Below, in pieces: positions 1-4,698 of a stretch of DNA of 21,395 nucleotides. The notes under the pieces were generated by a model. It was not told the DNA's origin and ran no database searches. It worked only from the letters and a program-made list of their open reading frames with translations. Within the stretch, counting starts at the first letter, position 1; each line of letters begins with the position of its first letter. The stretch is from an uncultured Lachnospiraceae bacterium (lineage in GTDB: Bacteria; Bacillota; Clostridia; Lachnospirales; Lachnospiraceae), in contig CAJTNT010000011.1 of NCBI GenBank assembly GCA_910577785.1, positions 1 through 21,395 on the forward strand. The letters are read 5' to 3'. Position numbers and translations under genes: made by a program.

Positions 1-102
1 CTCCGTTTTCTTTCCATACCAGAAGAGATGATTGAGGGCCAGCTGGCCCAGAGGTACCAGCTAACCAGTGAAGAGGCAAAGAGCTTTATGGGACGGAGAT
101 AA
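1..102 (+). CDS. C-terminal tail of an unidentified protein (5' end outside window)
   Basis: Frame 1 is open from the window edge to a TAA at 100-102 and gives the last 33 residues of a protein. The visible part is charged and helical, with EEMIEGQLAQRYQLTSEEAK near its middle and the ending SFMGRR. I do not recognise the family from so short a piece. That it is real rests on the open frame, ordinary codon use and a strong terminator-like hairpin 155 bp downstream. No start or ribosome site can be judged. Confidence 0.5.
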   Translation, partial: LRFLSIPEEMIEGQLAQRYQLTSEEAKSFMGRR

Positions 103-256
103 GGGCGTCTCTTGCACATTTATAAGGAAGGCAGGCACACGCCCACTGGGAAAAGAGGGTCGTGGGCATAAGGGCGGCTGGCAACTATCCTGCATAGCCA
201 AAAGTAAAAACCGTTAGAAAAAAATAAGTGCCGCCTCATGGCAGGGTTTGTCAAGT

Positions 257-304
257 AAAAAACCTCTCCCAGCATGGTGCAAGCCTTGCCTGGAGAGGTT
301 TTTT
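257..304. terminator. Bidirectional rho-independent terminator
   Basis: Two perfectly complementary 13-base arms (257-269, AAAAAACCTCTCC; 292-304, GGAGAGGTTTTTT) enclose a 22-base loop. The arms begin with an A-run and end with a T-run, so the hairpin has a U-tail in either direction. It can end the + strand gene finishing at 102 and - strand transcripts leaving the transposase gene, and it lies outside the IS boundary at 355. The rest of 103-340 holds no gene that I can support. Confidence 0.8.
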
Positions 305-354
305 ATCCGCCGCATTTGGGTGTGCAGGAGCATCCTGCTAGTAAACGGTAGATA

Positions 355-382
355 GGTTCTTTCCGCTCTTAGTTGAATTCAA
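355..382 (+). repeat. Left terminal inverted repeat of the ISL3 element
   Basis: It begins GGTTCTTTCC and pairs with 2178-2205 at 25 of 28 bases; the mismatches are at the 11th, 14th and 26th positions. The transposase stop codon (369-371) sits within it. A 10-base motif GTAAACGGTA lies just outside at 341-350, separated by four bases. The same motif lies, inverted, four bases outside the other end. Confidence 0.85.
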
Positions 383-2123
383 CGTGAAAAAGTTCATGAA
401 ACAGTACTTTGGCTTTTAACAGATCAAAGCTGTTTCTTCCATACATGATCCGTTTTATGACCTTAATCTTATTCACGCTGCCTTCTGCCAGGCCATTATT
501 GTAAGAGTAAATAATCCCATTTTTAATAGCTTTTAAATCTTTCAATATACCTTCGACAAATGACTGCAGTTCGGGTATGTCGTGTTTTTTGGCAGACTCT
601 ATCCATATATCCAGCTTTTCTGGTTTTTTGGAAAACATCAATGAGTGGGATTCTTTTACTGAAGAATACAGTTCGCTTAACAGGGGATATTTTTTCAATG
701 CCTGTTCATATTGGCCTGATGTGATTGTTGCGACATTTTCCAGCTTCTTGTAGATCAGCTGGCATAAGGATTTTCTCTGGATGAACTCAGGCCGGGGTTT
801 GTTTTGTTCTTCCTGTTCATGCATCCGCGTCCTTTCTTTCTGCATGAACATTCTAAGGGATGCAACGCTTCCGGTATATCCTTTTTCACAAAGGATTTTA
901 TGGATTTGGGGATATGTGGGCCCCCTGCTGCGGGGTTCTATGACATCTTTTTCAGATGGCGCCAGTTTGCCTGGAATCCGTGCGTTATAATGACCGTCTG
1001 TAACGGAATAGCCGGGATTCAGGTAATTCTGTATCGTCTTACAAGTATGGTGCATCATGGCTGGAATCTGTTCCATCGGATATCCGGCCTGCGCCAGTTT
1101 CCTGGCTTCATCGGCTTCCTGCTGCTTTTGCTGCATTGCCAGCTGATGCTGCCTTCCCCGGGCGGCTGCCATGCTGTCTGGAATCTCATCTTCTGGAATG
1201 GCAAGGTATTTCCGGACTGTCGCAGGGCATGAATGCAATAACAATGCAATGTCGGCTACTGCCAGCCCTTCTTTTCTTTTTTGATGGGCAAACCTGATCC
1301 GAAGCGGCCGGTTCGCAGTATTGTACAGGGTCTTCATCTCCCCTGAAACTTCTTCCGTTAGCGGGAACCCTATCCTGGCGGGAAACTCCCTGATGATGTA
1401 TTTATTTATGGCTTCTGAAAGCCCCTTTATCAAATGGAAGCGGTCACTGGCCTGTACTGCATCAGGATGTGAGTCTGCTGCTGACGAATAAATGGCTGCC
1501 CCGTCTCTTGACACGACCTGGATGTTTGGAAATGCTGCAGGCCATTTAGCGGCATCGGAGGTTTCCCTGGAAGGGATTAGGTCAATGGTCCTGTGGCTTC
1601 CAAGGTCGACCATGGCCGTCCCATAAGAAAACCTTTTCCTGAGTGCGAAATCATCCACACAAACTTTTGTTACCGAGGACTTATCCACAATGGCTGGCAT
1701 TTTTTTAAGCAGGCTGCAGATGCTGCTTTTGCATGCTGTGATATTTTCACCCTTTAGAAGCCCCGATGCATTCAATGAGCTTAATTGTGTTGAAGTATGG
1801 ATGATGTTTTTGGCCAGCCGTTCTGTCTTTTTTGCTCTTGGCGCGGCAAAAGGATGTATTTCAGCAAAAGTCTTATGCAGGCAGTCCGGGTTTTTGCAAA
1901 ACATTTTTCGTGTATCTACCAATAAAATAACCTGCTTATCCTGAATTGGCAAATCCTGGATTTCCCTCTGATATATTGAATGGACCCATATGGATTTTGA
2001 ACCGCAAAACGGACACGTCAGCTCTTTTTTACTGGACTGTATATTGAAAATAACCGCCTTGTCTTTGATTCGATACTGCACTAATTCATAATCCTGGTTG
2101 AGTAGTTTGATAAATTCATCCAT
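369..2123 (-). CDS. ISL3-family transposase
   Basis: This 584-residue DDE transposase moves the element by cutting at the terminal inverted repeats. An N-terminal zinc ribbon shows as CPFC (C37, C40) and CKNPDC (C76, C81). The DDE_Tnp_ISL3 core begins near residue 155 with VCVDDFAL (first Asp at ~157/158). The second Asp lies in VVSRDGAAIY (~207) and the Glu is probably in NNGLAEGSVNKIK (~547). A helix-turn-helix-rich, charged insertion at ~280-440 makes this one of the longer family members. The in-frame ATG at 2142-2144 lies only about 15 bases from the -10 box and has no ribosome site. The ATG at 2121-2123 (MDEFIKLL) is preceded by GGAAGGA, so I chose it. The frame is uninterrupted and the enzyme is probably active. 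Confidence 0.93.
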   Translation of the reverse strand: MDEFIKLLNQDYELVQYRIKDKAVIFNIQSSKKELTCPFCGSKSIWVHSIYQREIQDLPIQDKQVILLVDTRKMFCKNPDCLHKTFAEIHPFAAPRAKKTERLAKNIIHTSTQLSSLNASGLLKGENITACKSSICSLLKKMPAIVDKSSVTKVCVDDFALRKRFSYGTAMVDLGSHRTIDLIPSRETSDAAKWPAAFPNIQVVSRDGAAIYSSAADSHPDAVQASDRFHLIKGLSEAINKYIIREFPARIGFPLTEEVSGEMKTLYNTANRPLRIRFAHQKRKEGLAVADIALLLHSCPATVRKYLAIPEDEIPDSMAAARGRQHQLAMQQKQQEADEARKLAQAGYPMEQIPAMMHHTCKTIQNYLNPGYSVTDGHYNARIPGKLAPSEKDVIEPRSRGPTYPQIHKILCEKGYTGSVASLRMFMQKERTRMHEQEEQNKPRPEFIQRKSLCQLIYKKLENVATITSGQYEQALKKYPLLSELYSSVKESHSLMFSKKPEKLDIWIESAKKHDIPELQSFVEGILKDLKAIKNGIIYSYNNGLAEGSVNKIKVIKRIMYGRNSFDLLKAKVLFHELFHVEFN

Positions 2124-2158
2124 GTAACAGTCACGTCCTTCCATAAAAGTCTGACTAT

Positions 2159-2187
2159 ATTATAAAACTTTAATACATTAAATTCAA
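2159..2187 (-). promoter_or_regulatory. Promoter of the ISL3 transposase
   Basis: On the - strand, TTGAAT (2187-2182) is followed by a 17-base spacer and TATAAT (2164-2159). The -35 box is inside the right inverted repeat, so it travels with the element. The predicted start of transcription near 2150 leaves room for the GGAAGGA ribosome site before the ATG at 2123, but not before the ATG at 2144. Confidence 0.65.
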
Positions 2188-2205
2188 CTAACAGTGGAAA
2201 GAACC
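2178..2205 (-). repeat. Right terminal inverted repeat of the ISL3 element
   Basis: This is the inverted partner of 355-382. It carries the -35 box (2182-2187) of the transposase promoter. Just outside it, 2206-2219 reads GTTTTACCGTTTAC, which is the beginning of an interrupted - strand gene. Confidence 0.85.
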
Positions 2206-2243
2206 GTTTTACCGTTTACCTTTAAGCTATCTAAATAATCCAT
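2184..2243 (-). pseudogene. 5' stub of a gene cut off by the IS
   Basis: A - strand gene start has all its signals: a promoter at 2286-2314, AAGAGGT at 2256-2250, six bases, then ATG at 2243. The reading frame gives MDYLDSLKVNGKT and then runs across the IS border at 2205 into the right inverted repeat. It adds a few element-encoded residues before a TGA at 2186-2184. Only about 13 native codons survive. The matching remainder is not on the far side of the IS: 341-354 carries a related sequence in the opposite orientation and no continuing frame. I cannot name the lost gene. A genuine 19-residue peptide is possible but less likely. Confidence 0.5.
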
Positions 2244-2285
2244 AATTTTACCTCTTAATCTGTACTATATTTTTATATTTTCTAT

Positions 2286-2314
2286 AGTATACCACCCTTT
2301 TTTATTTTACGCAA
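2286..2314 (-). promoter_or_regulatory. Promoter of the IS-interrupted gene
   Basis: TTGCGT (2314-2309) is followed by a 17-base spacer and TATACT (2291-2286) on the - strand, about 43 bases upstream of the ATG at 2243. It may still fire and send transcripts into the ISL3 element. Confidence 0.5.
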
Positions 2315-2345
2315 TTAAATTTTAAGTGGTAAAACGGTATTTTGT

Positions 2346-2373
2346 ATTTACTTTCCATTAAATACTGTATAAT
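2346..2373 (+). promoter_or_regulatory. Orphan + strand promoter
   Basis: TATAAT (2368-2373) has the -35-like ATTTAC at 2346-2351 with a 16-base spacer, 18 bases before the ATG of the broken fragment at 2392. Just upstream, 2328-2339 (GGTAAAACGGTA) resembles the half-site motif seen around the IS and at 4325. No intact gene follows. Confidence 0.4.
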
Positions 2374-2391
2374 AGTTATGAAGTGATACAA

Positions 2392-2517
2392 ATGAGACTG
2401 TGACGGACAACGAATAAGAACTGCACTACATACCGCGCTTTAAAGACGATACGGGTCAACGGCAAGATTTCAAAGCTGCCGGTTTTGCATAGCAGAATCA
2501 ATATTGTTCATATTTGA
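2392..2517 (+). pseudogene. Possible N-terminal remnant of an IS1634-like transposase
   Basis: From ATG 2392 the frame reads MRL, then TGA (codon 4), then RTTNKNCTTYRALKTIRVNG and KISKLPVLHS, and stops at 2515-2517. From memory, clostridial IS1634-type transposases begin with a similar pattern (MRL, a TxNKN or TSKN stretch, then KT/KS and VNGK). The opening fits, but homology appears to end after about 30 residues and codon 4 is a stop. This is at most a degenerate fragment. Its downstream end lies 30 bp from the truncated end of the RloB pseudogene on the opposite strand, so a deletion may have joined the two. The identification depends on recognising a short N-terminus and is uncertain. Confidence 0.33.
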
Positions 2518-2546
2518 GAATACGTGCCTGCATCTTGTCATCCATC

Positions 2547-2942
2547 TTATCCATTAAATGTTTTTCTTACTCTAAGTACACTTTCAGAGATTCTACTAGC
2601 TTCTTGTATTGCTTGGTCAAAGTCATCAAAATCATCCTTATCAAACACAATCCATACATTTTGATAGATGATTTTTGCATCTTTTATTATTTGGTCTGCT
2701 ACTTCAACAAGCCTGGCCGTAGAACAACCTTCACCATATACATCAATAAACGGCTATTCTATAATATCTACTACTCCACCTACCTTCTCTTGTATAAGTT
2801 TCTGCATACCCTTAAAATATAATGGTTCTGTACGCTCTCCCTCTGTAACAATTAAATAAGAATTTGCCTTGGGAGACTTATATCCATGCTTCCTTTGAGT
2901 TCTAGCTTCTCGCCTCTTTTTAAATAAATCATCTGAACCCAT
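2547..2942 (-). pseudogene. RloB-family protein gene, broken (amber codon plus lost 3' end)
   Basis: It starts at ATG 2942, directly after the stop of the ATPase gene (TAA at 2945-2943). The first 62 codons give a typical RloB opening: MGSDDLFKKRREARTQRKHG, then NSYLIVTEGERTEPLYFKG. A TAG at 2756-2754 interrupts the frame, but the same frame continues with recognisable RloB sequence: IDVYGEGCSTARL, then IYQNVWIVFDKDDFDDFDQA. It ends at TAA 2549-2547. RloB proteins have a Toprim-like nuclease fold; the TEGERTEP and FDKDDFDDFD motifs are its expected acidic sites. The later SNQSFEYW-type segment expected in the family is absent, so the C-terminal half is gone. Translation yields a 62-residue fragment unless the amber codon is suppressed. 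Two independent lesions argue for a dead gene rather than recoding. Confidence 0.8.
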
Positions 2943-4136
2943 TTACTTACCCTTTCTCATACTGAATTCTTTCAACCATGGAATTCCTCCATATACCCCA
3001 GCTAAATAATCTTTTTCAAACGAAGTATCTGATCTTACTTTAAAATCTGACAAAGCGGACAATTCTGAATATCCAAATTCATCCTTTTGTACAAACAAAA
3101 TCTGATCCCTTCTAAAGAACTTTTTATCTAATAAAGTAGTATCATGTGTTGTATAAATTAATTGGGCTTGCGATTCATTTTCATAAAACAAATCAATAAT
3201 AAATTTCAATAAAAGTGGATGTAATTTAATATTCAATTCATCTACAAAAATAGATTTATGATAAAGAATAGCTGTACGTGCATAAATGAATAACATAATA
3301 CTTTTAATCGTTCCTTCTGATTCAAAAAATAAATTCAGTGGATGTAATTCACCGTCTTTCCCCTTATGATAAGTTGTAAATTTAACTTCTTTCTCACTAT
3401 CATCATAATCAATATCTTTAATATCTGTATCAATAGCAGACAAGAAATCTACCAATGCACTTTTTCCTTCATCAATTAATCGTGGCAAAAGTGCCTGTAG
3501 AAGCCGAGTATCCTCACAAAAGTTTGTCGGAACAACTAATGTATCCATTACTCCAGAATAAACAATCTTAAAAATATTAGATTTTAATTTTAACTTATTG
3601 AAAAATGTTAAAACCAAAGTTTCAACTGGAATTTGTTCCTTATATACTTCACATTCTTTTCTTACACATGAGCCAAATTCAACTTTCTCTGTTGTACGCT
3701 CAAAAACTGTTGAATACCTTTTAGTTTGTAAATTTTTTCTATATAACCATTCCGTAACAATGCAATTTGAATTATATTCAAAACCATACTTATATTCAAA
3801 ATTTCCTAAAATATTCACAATCTGAAATTCTGAGTTTTCTTTTTCACTATCAAATGAAAATGGCTGATAATATGTTTGAATAGCTGTTTCCTCTCCATCT
3901 TCAACATTATTTAAAGACTCCGCAATAATTCTTTGAAAATATGTCATTGCCATATAAATATTTGATTTACCACTTGCATTTGCACCGTAAATTGCTGCAA
4001 CTCTAAGATATTTCTCTTTTGTCTCATAGTCAATTAAATTACATTGATGTTCCTTATACGCATTAATTGCTGTCATGTCTAAAATTGTCTCTTCCTTAAA
4101 CGACAGAACATTTTTTAACAAAAACTGTACTAACAT
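2943..4136 (-). CDS. AAA/ABC-type ATPase, RloA/AbiLi-like partner of RloB
   Basis: This 397-residue ATP-binding protein has the SMC/RecF-like layout of the AAA_15/AAA_21 families. The Walker A motif is GANASGKS (51-58), followed by the signature-like ESEGTIKS (272-279), Walker B SIFVDEL (295-301, E300 catalytic) and the switch histidine in YTTHDTTLL (H331). It has no Toprim domain of its own; in this family the neighbouring RloB protein supplies it. Known AAA+RloB pairs (RloA/RloB beside restriction loci, AbiL in lactococci) act in abortive phage defence. The start is firm: AGGAGGTGAT at 4151-4142 precedes ATG 4136, and a strong promoter lies upstream. All motifs are intact while the partner gene is broken, so this is probably an orphan ATPase. 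The gene is markedly AT-rich compared with the window's right end. Confidence 0.87.
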   Translation of the reverse strand: MLVQFLLKNVLSFKEETILDMTAINAYKEHQCNLIDYETKEKYLRVAAIYGANASGKSNIYMAMTYFQRIIAESLNNVEDGEETAIQTYYQPFSFDSEKENSEFQIVNILGNFEYKYGFEYNSNCIVTEWLYRKNLQTKRYSTVFERTTEKVEFGSCVRKECEVYKEQIPVETLVLTFFNKLKLKSNIFKIVYSGVMDTLVVPTNFCEDTRLLQALLPRLIDEGKSALVDFLSAIDTDIKDIDYDDSEKEVKFTTYHKGKDGELHPLNLFFESEGTIKSIMLFIYARTAILYHKSIFVDELNIKLHPLLLKFIIDLFYENESQAQLIYTTHDTTLLDKKFFRRDQILFVQKDEFGYSELSALSDFKVRSDTSFEKDYLAGVYGGIPWLKEFSMRKGK

Positions 4137-4162
4137 ATCACATCACCTCCTAGATAATATAT

Positions 4163-4191
4163 AATATAGCTTTTTTTGAATTCTATGTCAA
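4163..4191 (-). promoter_or_regulatory. Promoter of the ATPase/RloB operon
   Basis: A consensus TTGACA (4191-4186), an exact 17-base spacer and TATATT (4168-4163) lie on the - strand. They are followed by AGGAGGTGAT and the ATG at 4136. The 5' leader is short, about 20 bases. Confidence 0.8.
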
Positions 4192-4324
4192 TAATTTTGT
4201 GAATTTTTCACATTTTTATACATGTAATATTCGTTTTCTTTAGAAAAAGCCTATTATATTTAACATCAAACAAGCATAACTAAACATCTTTTCCTCTTTT
4301 CAGCACCGTTTTGGCACCGCTCAG

Positions 4325-4364
4325 GTAAACGGTATCTACCGTTTACTTACGGTCTACCATTTAC
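4325..4364. repeat. 22-bp perfect palindrome with a degenerate second copy
   Basis: Arm GTAAACGGTA (4325-4334), two bases, then its exact complement TACCGTTTAC (4337-4346). A diverged half-site TACCATTTAC follows at 4355-4364, and the phrase GTTTACTTAC/ATTTACTTAC recurs directly. Fourteen bases of this palindrome recur at 341-354 beside the IS, and half-sites occur at 2210-2219 and, weakly, 2328-2339. It lies 134 bp upstream of the ATPase promoter -35 box and just past the terminator of the peptide gene. It could be a regulator operator or a small dispersed repeat. Confidence 0.6.
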
Positions 4365-4369
4365 TTACC

Positions 4370-4406
4370 AAAAACAGGGTGAATACTATTACTGTATCCA
4401 CCCTGT
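4370..4406 (-). terminator. Rho-independent terminator of the giant-protein/peptide unit
   Basis: Arms 4374-4386 (ACAGGGTGAATAC) and 4394-4406 (GTATCCACCCTGT) pair at 12 of 13 positions around a 7-base loop. On the - strand the hairpin is followed by five T residues. It lies 98 bp past the stop codon of the small peptide gene, so it should end the whole transcript from 12730. The stretch 4407-4504 between them holds no convincing gene. Confidence 0.7.
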
Positions 4407-4504
4407 CTTATATATCTTCAGCTTAACTAATAGCATTTGAGATCAAGCTATAGCCTTTTCAAAAATCCCATTCATTCTGAAAGAAAAATATGGCATCCAT
4501 AATA

Positions 4505-4603
4505 TTAGCCAAACGGATCCACATCCCCTTCTCCTAAGCTATTCGTAAGGATATCTTCTGTTTCAAAATAAATGACTACCATATCAGGAGTTTCGTATTT
4601 CAT
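4505..4603 (-). CDS. 32-residue acidic peptide with Y-x-x-P start, downstream of the giant secreted protein
   Basis: ATG 4603 opens a 32-codon frame ending TAA 4507-4505. The peptide begins MKYETPDMVVIYFETEDI and ends GEGDVDPFG. A very strong ribosome site (AAGGAGGTGG, 4622-4613) precedes it; a GTG three bases upstream of the ATG is an alternative start with closer spacing. It has no signal peptide or membrane segment and is strongly acidic. Short clostridial peptides of the form M-K-Y-x-x-P-x5-6-F-x-x-[ED]-D-[IV] are familiar to me as unnamed ORFs, and YxxP also occurs in leader regions of some ribosomally made peptides such as lasso leaders. It is 95 bp after the stop of the giant gene, separated by a hairpin, and ends before a terminator, so it is probably co-transcribed. 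No function can be assigned. Confidence 0.62.
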   Translation of the reverse strand: MKYETPDMVVIYFETEDILTNSLGEGDVDPFG

Positions 4604-4655
4604 CACGAAATTCCACCTCCTTCCCAACTTAAACACATCCATTCCCTTCAGTAAT

Positions 4656-4690
4656 GGGCTTTCCCACAGCGAACTGTGGGAAAGAAGCCC
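4656..4690. promoter_or_regulatory. Strong intercistronic hairpin between giant gene and peptide gene
   Basis: A 14-bp stem (4656-4669 with 4674-4690, one 3-base bulge) closes on a tetraloop that reads TTCG on the - strand. It begins 9 bases past the giant gene's stop codon. On the - strand it lacks a following T-run, so it is more likely an mRNA stabiliser, processing site or partial attenuator than a full terminator. The T-run (AATTTTT) is on the + strand side, where no gene is seen. Confidence 0.6.
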
Positions 4691-4698
4691 AATTTTTC

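Larger units (their letters stand above)
355..2205 (-). mobile_element. Complete ISL3-family insertion sequence
   Basis: The element is 1851 bp and carries a single full-length transposase gene on the - strand. It is bounded by inverted repeats at 355-382 and 2178-2205 that match at 25 of 28 positions; both start GGTTCTTTCC when read inward. The transposase stop codon lies inside the left repeat and its promoter -35 box lies inside the right repeat, which is the compact layout expected of an intact IS. ISL3 elements usually make 8-bp target duplications, but the flanking octamers here (GGTAGATA and GTTTTACC) do not match. The element may therefore have suffered an adjacent deletion or inversion after insertion. 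It interrupts a - strand gene whose first codons remain at 2206-2243. Confidence 0.88.

Noticed and set aside
804..1232. A 142-codon + strand open frame inside the IS
   Set aside because: It is antisense to the ISL3 transposase, whose frame and motifs are clear.
347..2213. 8-bp target duplication around the ISL3 element
   Set aside because: The octamers GGTAGATA (347-354) and GTTTTACC (2206-2213) do not match directly. Only the inverted half-site motif is shared.
2514..2822. A 102-codon + strand open frame
   Set aside because: It is opposite the RloB pseudogene, which has recognisable family sequence on the - strand. The + strand product is low-complexity and AT-driven.
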